Source of the DNA: Marinobacterium rhizophilum DSM 18822
Lineage (GTDB): Bacteria > Pseudomonadota > Gammaproteobacteria > Pseudomonadales > Balneatricaceae
DNA: 49,323 nucleotides
NCBI RefSeq assembly: GCF_000378045.1
Contig: NZ_KB899100.1
Coordinates: 108,799 to 158,121, forward strand
Reading direction: 5' to 3'
Shown in pieces: positions 42,487 to 49,323 of the stretch; the stretch's first letter is position 1, and every line of letters begins with the position of its first letter. The translations under genes and the position numbers were made by a program. The notes under the pieces were generated by a model that did no database searches, was not told where the DNA came from, and saw only the letters and a program-made list of their open reading frames with translations.

Positions 42487-43413
42487 ATGATCGACTCCCG
42501 AGCCTGCCAAAGGCTGCTCTGCGCAGCACTGGTCCTGCTCAGCGGCACACTTGCCCGTGCCGAAACCTTTATACTGCCGCCCCCGGATCAGGACATCGTC
42601 GGCGAAGTGCGCATTACCCGTGCACGCCAGTCCGATACCCTGCTGGACATCGCCCGGGCCTTCAATCTGGGCTACGAGGAAATTGTGCGGGCCAACCCGG
42701 GCGTGGATCGCTGGCTGCCGGGCCAGGGCACCGATGTGATACTGCCCAACCAGCTGATCCTGCCCGATGCGCCGCGTGACGGTATAGTGCTCAACGTGCC
42801 GGAAATGCGCCTGTACTATTACCCCAGACCCGAGCCGGGTGAGACACCGGTGGTGATCACGCACCCCGTCAGTGTCGGCCGAATGGACTGGACAACACCA
42901 CTGGGGAAAACCACGGTGATCCAGAAGCAAGCCGATCCGCCCTGGTATCCGCCCGCTTCAATCAAGGCCGAACATGCCCGCAACGGCGATATTCTGCCCG
43001 ACGTGGTACCCGGCGGACCCGGCAATCCGCTGGGGCGCTTTGCACTGCGCCTGGGTATTCCGGGCTATCTGATTCACGGTACCAACAAGGAATATGGCAT
43101 CGGCATGCAGGTGACGCACGGCTGCGTGCGCCTGTACCCCGAGGATATCGAACGGCTTTACAGCCTTGTGCCGGTGGGAACACCGGTGTACATCATCAAC
43201 CAGCCGGTCAAGATTGGGCGCCACTCGGATGGCCTCTATGTCGAGGCCCATCCGGCGATGGATGAGCTGTCCGACACGGGCGCAAACCTGCAGGCGCAAA
43301 CCCTGCTGAGCATCGCCGCCACCGCGGAACAGCAATACACTGAAATAGTGCCCTCTGCCATTCAGCTGGCACTGCAACAGTCTGACGGCATACCGCTGCG
43401 CATCAGTCGTTAG
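42487..43413 (+). CDS. L,D-transpeptidase (ErfK/YbiS type) with LysM
   Basis: Periplasmic enzyme of 308 aa. Signal peptide 1-25 (RLLCAALVLLSGTLARA). A LysM-like region about 40-90 with LDIARAFNLGYEEIVRANPG, then the YkuD catalytic domain about 98-230. The active site is intact: His197 in IHGTN, and His211-Gly212-Cys213 in THGCVRLYPED. In E. coli this type links the C-terminal lysine of Braun's lipoprotein to peptidoglycan. An OprI-like lipoprotein with a C-terminal lysine is encoded next door (43593-43868), convergently, a likely substrate. It stands alone, 131 bp after the SulP gene. Confidence 0.93.
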   Translation: MIDSRACQRLLCAALVLLSGTLARAETFILPPPDQDIVGEVRITRARQSDTLLDIARAFNLGYEEIVRANPGVDRWLPGQGTDVILPNQLILPDAPRDGIVLNVPEMRLYYYPRPEPGETPVVITHPVSVGRMDWTTPLGKTTVIQKQADPPWYPPASIKAEHARNGDILPDVVPGGPGNPLGRFALRLGIPGYLIHGTNKEYGIGMQVTHGCVRLYPEDIERLYSLVPVGTPVYIINQPVKIGRHSDGLYVEAHPAMDELSDTGANLQAQTLLSIAATAEQQYTEIVPSAIQLALQQSDGIPLRISR

Positions 43414-43549
43414 GAGGCTATCCGAGGGAAAGGGTACAAAAAATGCCTCTATTGACCAGTGGAGTGGAAATTTTTCGCAGAAATGCAGGAAGCAGAGCAA
43501 CAGACGGAGCCGTTGCCGAGCAGATCAGTATGAAGTCCGGCAAGCGGCA

Positions 43550-43581
43550 GGGGCCTGTGGGCCGAACGGCGCACAGGCCCC
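43550..43581. terminator. Strong hairpin between convergent ldt and lipoprotein genes
   Basis: GGGGCCTGTG (43550-43559) pairs with CACAGGCCCC (43572-43581). The enclosed GCCG/CGGC extends the stem after one mismatch. It lies 11 bp after the lipoprotein stop on the minus strand and 137 bp after the transpeptidase stop. There is no long T-run, so termination is probable but not certain. Confidence 0.6.
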
Positions 43582-43592
43582 GTCGCACGGGG

Positions 43593-43868
43593 TTATTTCA
43601 TCATGGATTTCTGGAACATGCGGTTAATTTTTTCTTCCGTCGCCATACTGCGGGCGTTGGCTTCAGCGGCCATGGCCTTGGCTTCGTTCGCCACGCGCAG
43701 CGCTTCATCGGCGGTCGCCTTGGCGCTCTCTGCGCTCGCTTGAACGCTCTGCATATCCTGTTCGTGCACTTGCTGCATGGAACGCATATCACCTGAGCTG
43801 GCACAGCCAAAAGACAGGGCCGCAAAGGCAGCGAGGGCAGACACTTTCAACATATCGCGGGTCCTCAT
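43593..43868 (-). CDS. oprI: OprI/Lpp-like outer membrane lipoprotein
   Basis: Small lipoprotein of 91 aa. Signal peptide with lipobox LSFGC (Cys22). The mature part is an alanine-rich coiled coil, about residues 40-80 (SAESAKATADEALRVANEAK), typical of the Lpp/OprI alanine-zipper family that tethers the outer membrane to peptidoglycan. The protein ends KSMMK; the C-terminal lysine is where Lpp is bound covalently. ATG at 43868 follows AAGGAG by 8 nt; a second ATG five codons in is possible. TACAAT at 43920-43915 is a candidate -10. Usually one of the most abundant proteins. Confidence 0.88.
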   Translation of the reverse strand: MRTRDMLKVSALAAFAALSFGCASSGDMRSMQQVHEQDMQSVQASAESAKATADEALRVANEAKAMAAEANARSMATEEKINRMFQKSMMK

Positions 43869-43970
43869 TTAAAACTCTCCTTATTTCGCTGGAAAAGAAG
43901 TGGCAACCGATTAGATTGTACGCCCAGCATGGATCAGTACACCACAGGGACCAATCCGTAAGCCCCATTC

Positions 43971-44528
43971 CTAACGAATTTCCACCCGGGTGCCCGGCGC
44001 CACCCATTTGACCAGACGCCGCATCTCGGCATCGGTCAGCGCCACACAACCATCGGTCCAGTTGAACAGGCCATGTACCTCAGGATCGCCGCCCCCGAGT
44101 CCGTGGATGCCGATCTGTCCGCCCAGGGGCGTATCCTGGGGCGGTGTGCGACCGGCATCCAGTGCCGCGATAATGCGTGCGTGGGTTCGGCCGTCAATGC
44201 GCTTATCCTGCAGTGCTGCCTGGGCATACGCCCGGTTCGGATAATCCAGACCGATAAAGAGCCCGAATCGACTCTGGCGGTTAAACCAGCTCACTCGAAA
44301 ATCGCCCAGCGGCGTCTTGCCGTCGCCGCGATGCAGCTTAAGCCCGGCCCCGGCAACGCCCAGGGCGATACGACTGAAATTGTCCAGTACCCTGTCACCT
44401 TCCAGTACCTGCAATGTCTGAGCCTTGGTATCGACCTGAACCCAGACATCGGCCACAGCGTGGCCCGCAAGCGTCCCGCAGAACAACGCCGCCAACAGCC
44501 ACTGTCTAGCACGCTTTGTGACGGTCAC
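43971..44528 (-). CDS. YkuD-domain L,D-transpeptidase-like protein
   Basis: Exported protein of 185 aa: signal peptide 1-26 (LLAALFCGTLAGHAVA), then a compact YkuD domain. Catalytic residues His142 in IGIHGLGG and Cys161 in NWTDGCVAL are present. The usual SHGC is replaced by TDGC, a known variant of the family. The GTG start at 44528 is chosen because GGGAGG lies 5 nt upstream and it gives a proper signal peptide; the much longer upstream reading does not. It would form or break peptidoglycan cross-links or attach proteins. Same strand as the lipoprotein gene, upstream of it by 102 bp. Confidence 0.87.
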   Translation of the reverse strand: MTVTKRARQWLLAALFCGTLAGHAVADVWVQVDTKAQTLQVLEGDRVLDNFSRIALGVAGAGLKLHRGDGKTPLGDFRVSWFNRQSRFGLFIGLDYPNRAYAQAALQDKRIDGRTHARIIAALDAGRTPPQDTPLGGQIGIHGLGGGDPEVHGLFNWTDGCVALTDAEMRRLVKWVAPGTRVEIR

Positions 44529-44647
44529 GCCTGCCTCCCAACCGATGTATTCCCACGCTCTGAGCTTAGATAATCCGTGTTCGCGCAACAATGGGCACGT
44601 CCTCCCGCCCGCGCGATATTGGCTGACACTCGACACCTTGGCCAAGA

Positions 44648-44680
44648 ATAAACCGTTGCTGCACGGCAGTAACGGTTTAT
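44648..44680. promoter_or_regulatory. Large inverted repeat between ldt and araC1
   Basis: ATAAACCGTTGCTG (44648-44661) and CAGTAACGGTTTAT (44667-44680) match as inverted repeat at 13 of 14 positions, the exception being a G-T wobble, with a 5-nt loop. It lies 64 bp before the first AraC gene and 119 bp before the divergent transpeptidase start. It could be a dimeric operator or an RNA stem in the AraC leader; no T-run follows. Confidence 0.5.
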
Positions 44681-44744
44681 GCTTGTTGATACAGCGCCCT
44701 GAAATACAGACACTCAAGCTTTGGAACTCTAACGACACGCCATC

Positions 44745-45638
44745 ATGACCGACAAAGCACGTCTTCAGCCGGAATTTGAGCGGGTTGACCAGCTGGGGGA
44801 CGAATCCATCCGCTACCTGCAGCACGGCTATCCCTGTGAACTGGTGCGCTGGCACTATCACTCGGAATACGAGCTGCACCTGATCAAGGCCACCAGCGGC
44901 AAGGTCTTCGTAGGCGACTATATTGGCAACTTCAACGCCAACCAGCTGATTCTGGTCGGGCCCAACCTGCCCCATAACTGGATCAGCCAGTTACCGGAAG
45001 GTGAGTCCGTGGCACTCAGAGACCGGGTCATCAATTTTTCCCATGAACTGATCGAAACCTGCAGCACCACCTTTCCGGAAATGCAATCGCTGGCACCCTT
45101 CTGGGAGCGCGCTCAGTACGGTATAGAGTTCCTCGATCCCGCCATGATTCACCAGGCCGATGCCCTGTTCGAAGACCTGGCCAATGCCCGCGGTTTTCGC
45201 CGCCTGACCCGCTTCTGGACGCTACTCGACCTGCTTGCCGCGACGTCGGAGTACCGGGTGCTGTCATCGACCAACTACATCCCCATCGCCGACAAGAAGA
45301 CACTTGAGAAGGTCAACGAGGCTGTGCAGTACATCGTCGCGCACTACAATCAGGATCTGGCGCTGGAGGATGTTGCGAGCCGGCTGGACATGGGACCGAG
45401 CTACTTCTCGAAGTTCTTCAAGAAGGCCACCGGTCGGCGCTTTATCGACTTCGTCAACGGCCTGCGTATCAACCTCGCCTGTGAGCGTCTGGCCCACACC
45501 GACGAGCCCATCACCGATATATGTTTTTTCGCCGGTTTTAACAACATCGCCAACTTCAACCGACGCTTCCATGCCATCAAGGGCATGACGCCATCCGAAT
45601 ACCGCCGCACGTCATCGGATCTGCTCTACCGCGGCTAG
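44745..45638 (+). CDS. AraC-family regulator, first of tandem pair
   Basis: Transcription factor of 297 aa. The N-terminal half is a cupin-like sensor (HYHSEYELHLIKATSGKVFV, then GDYIGNFNANQLILVGPNLP). The C-terminal about 100 residues hold two helix-turn-helix motifs: LALEDVASRLDMGPSYFSKF and ITDICFFAGFNNIANFNRRF, ending MTPSEYRR. It is paralogous to the next gene. Pseudomonas MtlR, the mannitol-operon activator, is of this family and sits near similar genes, so a polyol-responsive activator is the likely role. No strong ribosome binding site precedes ATG 44745. Confidence 0.92.
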   Translation: MTDKARLQPEFERVDQLGDESIRYLQHGYPCELVRWHYHSEYELHLIKATSGKVFVGDYIGNFNANQLILVGPNLPHNWISQLPEGESVALRDRVINFSHELIETCSTTFPEMQSLAPFWERAQYGIEFLDPAMIHQADALFEDLANARGFRRLTRFWTLLDLLAATSEYRVLSSTNYIPIADKKTLEKVNEAVQYIVAHYNQDLALEDVASRLDMGPSYFSKFFKKATGRRFIDFVNGLRINLACERLAHTDEPITDICFFAGFNNIANFNRRFHAIKGMTPSEYRRTSSDLLYRG

Positions 45639-45801
45639 GAGGCTCCCCGAGCATGCAGTATCACCGTTAGACGGCACAATAATTCGAGGCTGTTAACGCG
45701 GGGCACTTGCCAACCAGGATAAAAGTGACATTCAATGCGGGTCGTCCCCGACGACGCACCGGCCTGTGACCAAGATGTCAGTAACGTTCAGGAAATCCCT
45801 C

Positions 45802-46689
45802 ATGCAGTCTGACCCGCAACACCAACCAGACTATGAATGGGTCGAAAAGCCGGCCTGTGAATCAATTCACTACATTCAGCACGGCGTTCCCAGCACACTG
45901 ATTCGCTGGCATCATCACCGGGAATTTGAACTGCACCTGGTACGCTCGACCTGTGGAAAAGTGTTTGTCGGCGACTATATTGGCAACTTTCGGCCGGGCA
46001 ACCTGGTGCTGGTCGCACCGGACTTGCCGCACAACTGGATCAGCGACCTTGCCGATGGCGAAACAGTGCCACTCAGAGACCAGGTGATACATTTCCCCGC
46101 CATGCTGCTGAGCGACGCTCAGGCCCTGTTCCCGGAAATGCGCGCGTTAGCACCGCTGTTGGAGCGCGCAAAACGGGGCCTGGAATTCATCCATCCAGAT
46201 ACGCTTGCGCAGGCAGCAGAGCTGTTCGACGCTATCGCCCAGGCCCGGGGGCTGGAGCGCCTGGTCCGATTCCTGGCCCTGCTGCAGCTCCTGTCCAGTA
46301 CAGAACACTATCGCACCTTGTCCAGTGCCTGGCATCAGCCCCTCACCGACAGTAAAAACCTGGACTGGCTGAACAGGGCCGCCGACTACATCCTGCAACA
46401 TTACCAACGCGAACTCCCGCTGGATGAGGTTGCTCTTTACATGCAGACGAGCCAGACCCAGTTTTCAAAACGTTTCAAACGGGTGTCGGGGCACAAATTC
46501 GTGGATTTCGTCAATATGCTGCGTATCAACCGGGCCTCTGAAATGCTGGCATACAGCGGCACCCCCATTACCGAAATTTGCTTCGCTGTAGGCTACAACA
46601 ACATCGCCAACTTCAATCGCCGTTTTCTGGAGTTCAGGGAAATGACACCCAGCGAATACAGGAAATCAGTCCCTCAGCGCCTGCTTTGA
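45802..46689 (+). CDS. AraC-family regulator, second of tandem pair
   Basis: Transcription factor of 295 aa with the same architecture as its neighbour. Cupin-like N-terminus (HHHREFELHLVRSTCGKVFV, then GDYIGNFRPGNLVLVAPDLP) and two helix-turn-helix motifs (LPLDEVALYMQTSQTQFSKR and ITEICFAVGYNNIANFNRRF). ATG 45802 is preferred, with AGGAA about 7 nt upstream; in-frame starts at 45766 and 45775 are possible. A 163-bp gap separates the two regulators. It directly precedes the polyol dehydrogenase gene, whose promoter holds a candidate AraC site. Confidence 0.92.
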   Translation: MQSDPQHQPDYEWVEKPACESIHYIQHGVPSTLIRWHHHREFELHLVRSTCGKVFVGDYIGNFRPGNLVLVAPDLPHNWISDLADGETVPLRDQVIHFPAMLLSDAQALFPEMRALAPLLERAKRGLEFIHPDTLAQAAELFDAIAQARGLERLVRFLALLQLLSSTEHYRTLSSAWHQPLTDSKNLDWLNRAADYILQHYQRELPLDEVALYMQTSQTQFSKRFKRVSGHKFVDFVNMLRINRASEMLAYSGTPITEICFAVGYNNIANFNRRFLEFREMTPSEYRKSVPQRLL

Positions 46690-46708
46690 TTGCGTCAGTG
46701 CCGCCACC

Positions 46709-46744
46709 GGCAAAAAAGTACAGCCCCTTCGCCGCAGGGTATTT
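46709..46744 (+). promoter_or_regulatory. Bipartite AraC-type operator, dehydrogenase promoter
   Basis: GGCAAAAAAGTACAG (46709-46723), 11-bp spacer, CAGGGTATTT (46735-46744). The same two blocks with the same spacer recur at 48136-48171. Long asymmetric bipartite sites just upstream of the -10 are typical of AraC activators. Confidence 0.7.
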
Positions 46745-46765
46745 TTACTTCGTTTAAAAAAAATC

Positions 46766-46771
46766 TCTAAT
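46766..46771 (+). promoter_or_regulatory. Candidate -10 box, polyol dehydrogenase promoter
   Basis: TCTAAT, 21 bp downstream of the operator's CAGGGTATTT and 59 bp before the ATG. No consensus -35 is present at 17 bp, as expected for an activator-dependent promoter whose site covers the -35 region. Confidence 0.5.
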
Positions 46772-46830
46772 GAGCCCCTCACGCAGGATGTCCGCATAGA
46801 CGGCACATCGAAAAAAATACCGGGGGCGCC

Positions 46831-47865
46831 ATGCAAGCACTGATTTTGGAACATGCAGGAAAACTGTCAATTCGCAATATCGCAATTGATCGGGTTATGG
46901 GCAGGGACGACGTGAAGATTGCGATGCGCAATGTCGGCGTCTGTGGCAGCGATGTGCACTACTACAAGCACGGCGCCATCGGCCCTTTTGTGGTACGCGA
47001 GCCCATGGTTCTTGGACATGAGGCGTCCGGCATCGTCACGGCGGTGGGTGGCAACGTGACGCACCTGCAACCCGGCGACAGGGTCTGCATGGAGCCCGGC
47101 ATCCCTGATTTGAAATCCCGCGCGACACTGGAGGGAAAATACAACCTCGATCCGGCGGTCCGCTTCTGGGCCACCCCACCCATTCATGGCTGCCTGATGC
47201 CTGAAGTCGTACATCCCGCCAACTTTACCTTCAAACTGCCGGACAACGTGAGCTTCGCAGAAGGTGCACTGATTGAACCGCTGGCCACTGGCATGCAGGC
47301 CGCCGACAAGGCGCGCATTCGGCCGGGCGATGTTGCCGTGGTCATCGGTGCCGGCACCATTGGCATACTCACTGCACTCTGCGCACTGGCCGGTGGTTGC
47401 AGCCGTGTCATCATCGCCGACCTGGTGCAGGAAAAGCTGGATATCGCCGCGCGGTACGATGCCGTTACGGCCGTTAACATAGCCCATGACAACCTGGCGG
47501 AGTCAGTTGCAAGCCTGACCGAGGGCTGGGGGGCGCAGGTTGTTTTTGAAGCTTCAGGTAGCCCCAAGGCCTATGCAAACCTGTTTGACCTGGTCTGCCC
47601 CGGTGGCTGTACAGTGCTGGTCGGCATGCCGCCGCAAGCGGTAACGCTCGATATTGTGGGCATGCAGGCAAAGGAAATCAGAATAGAGTCCGTGTTCCGC
47701 TATGCCAACCAGTTTCCCCGCGCCCTGGCGTTGCTGGGCTCAGGCAAGCTGGATATCAAGCCCATGATTTCCGGTATATTTCCGTTCGAGCGGGGTATCG
47801 AGGCATTCGAAAGGGCCGCCCGGGCAGAACCCGGTGACGTCAAGGTGCAGATCAGCTTCGAATAG
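46831..47865 (+). CDS. Zinc-dependent polyol dehydrogenase (sorbitol/xylitol type)
   Basis: Medium-chain dehydrogenase of 344 aa. Catalytic zinc ligands Cys38 ([10 protein letters not shown]), His63 and Glu64 (LGHEASG) are present. The NAD-binding motif [10 protein letters not shown] follows near residue 171. The stretch [20 protein letters not shown] matches the sorbitol/xylitol (L-iditol 2-) dehydrogenase branch, in which some structural-zinc cysteines are lost. It should oxidise a sugar alcohol to the ketose with NAD. The adjacent polyol-type ABC transporter and AraC genes support this. ATG at 46831 follows GGGGGCGCC. It has its own promoter with the bipartite operator. Confidence 0.9.
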   Translation: MQALILEHAGKLSIRNIAIDRVMGRDDVKIAMRNVGVCGSDVHYYKHGAIGPFVVREPMVLGHEASGIVTAVGGNVTHLQPGDRVCMEPGIPDLKSRATLEGKYNLDPAVRFWATPPIHGCLMPEVVHPANFTFKLPDNVSFAEGALIEPLATGMQAADKARIRPGDVAVVIGAGTIGILTALCALAGGCSRVIIADLVQEKLDIAARYDAVTAVNIAHDNLAESVASLTEGWGAQVVFEASGSPKAYANLFDLVCPGGCTVLVGMPPQAVTLDIVGMQAKEIRIESVFRYANQFPRALALLGSGKLDIKPMISGIFPFERGIEAFERAARAEPGDVKVQISFE

Positions 47866-48114
47866 GCAAGCTGAGCCTTGATCCGCCAGGAGTCACCGAC
47901 TGCTACCCGTGAATCATTACCCGTATTTAGGTAACGGCGCCAAGACCCTGAATACACCCTCACGCCGAAAACTTCACTGCCGGGACAGCGGGCGTATGTA
48001 CCGCCGCACGATGTCCCGCACGCGTTACCCGCGATCAAATACGTACTTTTATGACTCAAGCCTGAAAAAAAAACCTTAAAACGCCGCACAAACAACCAAA
48101 TACGGCAGCTTGAC

Positions 48115-48129
48115 CATATTTCAAATATG
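48115..48129. promoter_or_regulatory. Perfect 15-bp palindrome upstream of the operator
   Basis: CATATTT-C-AAATATG, six bases before the bipartite operator. A symmetric site next to an asymmetric AraC site suggests a second regulator (repressor or CRP-like), though it does not match the CRP consensus. Confidence 0.5.
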
Positions 48130-48135
48130 ACAAAT

Positions 48136-48171
48136 GGCAAAAAAGTATAGATTTGGCTCGACAGGGTATTT
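48136..48171 (+). promoter_or_regulatory. Bipartite AraC-type operator, ABC transporter promoter
   Basis: GGCAAAAAAGTATAG (48136-48150), 11-bp spacer, CAGGGTATTT (48162-48171). It differs from the copy at 46709-46744 by one base in the two blocks. Confidence 0.7.
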
Positions 48172-48193
48172 GTGCCGCCGACCCTGTTCGCAG

Positions 48194-48199
48194 TGTAAT
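48194..48199 (+). promoter_or_regulatory. Candidate -10 box, ABC transporter promoter
   Basis: TGTAAT, 22 bp downstream of CAGGGTATTT, nearly the same spacing as at the dehydrogenase promoter (21 bp). Confidence 0.5.
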
Positions 48200-48311
48200 A
48201 GCGTTGTCTTGAGAGACTTCCGATACGCACTGCGGTGCCGTGATTTGAAGTTTCAAGCGCAGGATTACTGATACACCGACCGAAACCATAATCATAATAG
48301 AGGTTCGTCAC

Positions 48312-49323
48312 GTGAAGAATTCACCCATTCGCTCGGCCCTGTTTGCCGCCACCCTGGCTGCAGTTTCAGGCACCTCACTTGCCAGCACCACCGTCACTAT
48401 CGGCACCGTTAACAACGGTGACATGATTCGCATGCAGGAACTGTCTGCGGCCTTTGAACAGGCCAACCCGGACATCAAGCTGGAGTGGGTGGTGCTGGAG
48501 GAGAACGTGCTGCGTCAGCGTCTGACCACCGATATCGCCACTGATGGCGGTCAGTTTGATGTCATGACCATCGGCATGTACGAAACCCCGATCTGGGGCA
48601 AAAAAGGCTGGCTCAAGCCCATGGACAACCTGCCGGCGGACTATGACCTTGAGGATATTTTCCCGTCGGTGCGTAACGGCCTGTCGGCAGAAGGCACGCT
48701 CTATGCGCTGCCGTTCTATTCCGAAAGCTCCATGACCTATTACCGCAAGGACCTGTTCGAGGCGGCAGGCCTCAGCATGCCCGAACAGCCGAGCTGGGAG
48801 CAGATGCGCGACTTCGCCAAGGCGTTGCACAAGCCGGAGCAGGATCAGTACGGTCTCTGTCTGCGTGGCAAGGCGGGCTGGGGCGAGAACATGGGGATCG
48901 TGACGACCCTGGCCAACAGCTTTGGTGCACGCTGGTTCGACGAGGGTTGGAAGCCGGAGTTCACCGGCGAAGCCTGGACCAATGCGATCGAGTTCTATGT
49001 CGATGTCCTGAACAAGTACGGCCCGCCGGGAGTATCCTCCAACGGCTTCAACGAATCCCTGGCACTGTTCAACTCCGGCAAGTGTGCCATGTGGGTCGAT
49101 GCCACCGTGGCTGGTTCCTTCGTCACCGACACGAAGGAGAGCGTGGTTGCAGACAAGGTGGGCTTTGCATTGGCTCCGAAGCAGGTAACCGAGAAAGGCG
49201 CCGGCTGGCTCTGGTCCTGGGCGCTGGCGATTCCGGCCAGCTCCGATGCCAAGGACGCCGCCACCGAGTTCGTTACCTGGGCCACCTCCAAGGGATACAG
49301 CGATCTGGTCGCGGAGAAGTTCG
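48312..49323 (+). CDS. Polyol (sorbitol/mannitol) ABC transporter substrate-binding protein, 3' truncated by window
   Basis: At least 337 aa, still open at the window end. Signal peptide about 1-24 (SALFAATLAAVSGTSLAS). The mature part is a cluster B extracellular solute-binding protein: TIGTVNNGDMIRMQELSAAF at the start, LYALPFYSESSMTYYRKDLF in the hinge region, and GWLWSWALAIPASS near the end. It closely resembles MtlE/SmoE-type sorbitol/mannitol binding proteins. It delivers the sugar alcohol to an inner-membrane ABC importer, presumably encoded downstream. The start is GTG at 48312, with AGAGG 8 nt upstream. Confidence 0.9.
   Translation, partial: MKNSPIRSALFAATLAAVSGTSLASTTVTIGTVNNGDMIRMQELSAAFEQANPDIKLEWVVLEENVLRQRLTTDIATDGGQFDVMTIGMYETPIWGKKGWLKPMDNLPADYDLEDIFPSVRNGLSAEGTLYALPFYSESSMTYYRKDLFEAAGLSMPEQPSWEQMRDFAKALHKPEQDQYGLCLRGKAGWGENMGIVTTLANSFGARWFDEGWKPEFTGEAWTNAIEFYVDVLNKYGPPGVSSNGFNESLALFNSGKCAMWVDATVAGSFVTDTKESVVADKVGFALAPKQVTEKGAGWLWSWALAIPASSDAKDAATEFVTWATSKGYSDLVAEKF

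Larger units (their letters stand above)
47866..48311 (+). other. 446-bp promoter region of the polyol ABC operon
   Basis: No gene seen. It contains a perfect palindrome (48115-48129), the second bipartite operator (48136-48171), a candidate -10 (48194-48199) and a 7-bp inverted repeat ACAGGGT/ACCCTGT (48161-48187), leaving a transcript leader of about 100 nt. Confidence 0.7.

Overview
The window looks like a chromosomal segment of a moderately GC-rich gammaproteobacterium, probably from the Oceanospirillales/Pseudomonadales side. The reasons are a Pseudomonas-like nuoA-B-CD-E-N operon with a fused nuoCD, an OprI-like alanine-zipper lipoprotein, a long-form LeuA, and REP-type palindromes starting GTGGGAGC/GTAGGAGC. 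This placement is inferred from gene families; no alignment was run. I found no rRNA, tRNA, CRISPR array, insertion sequence or phage gene.

Layout. 1-2.4 kb: a triplicated promoter block, the RNA helicase dbpA and a 2OG-Fe(II) oxygenase. 2.4-7.1 kb (minus): a GNAT-nitrilase fusion, then a three-gene ABC exporter (lipoprotein fusion protein, ATPase, permease). 7.3-11.1 kb (plus): an ATP-grasp protein, two EamA transporters (the first behind an attenuator-like leader) and dsbB. 11.1-12.8 kb (minus): leuA, sharing a bidirectional terminator with dsbB. 13.5-14.4 kb: a LysR regulator broken by a one-base frameshift. 14.4-15.2 kb: a tandem array of 210-bp units built from the 3' ends of the two convergent genes plus a REP doublet. 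15.2-21.7 kb (minus): permease, glutamine-synthetase-like ligase, aldehyde dehydrogenase, iron alcohol dehydrogenase and class I amidotransferase. 22.2-37.9 kb (minus): a ferritin-like protein and the complete 13-gene nuo operon for respiratory complex I. 38.2-42.4 kb: glutamate dehydrogenase, an HdfR-like LysR regulator and a divergent SulP transporter. 42.5-44.5 kb: two L,D-transpeptidases flanking a lipoprotein with a C-terminal lysine. 44.7 kb to the end: two tandem AraC regulators, a polyol dehydrogenase and the first gene of a polyol ABC transporter, cut by the window edge.

How the genes work together. The 15.2-21.7 kb cluster reads as a glutamylation route for ethanolamine or a similar amino alcohol: import, gamma-glutamylation, two oxidations (alcohol to aldehyde to acid), then hydrolysis back to glutamate and an amino acid such as glycine. 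The 44.7-49.3 kb cluster reads as a sorbitol/mannitol/xylitol regulon. Its two target promoters share a bipartite element, GGCAAAAAAGTAYAG-N11-CAGGGTATTT, placed 21-22 bp before a -10 box, probably the AraC binding site.

The most unusual structural features are two tandem duplications at gene junctions. One is the 210-bp array between the LysR and amidotransferase genes. The other is a 158-bp duplication at the nuoA/nuoB junction, which creates a 53-residue chimeric ORF while keeping both stop/start overlaps.
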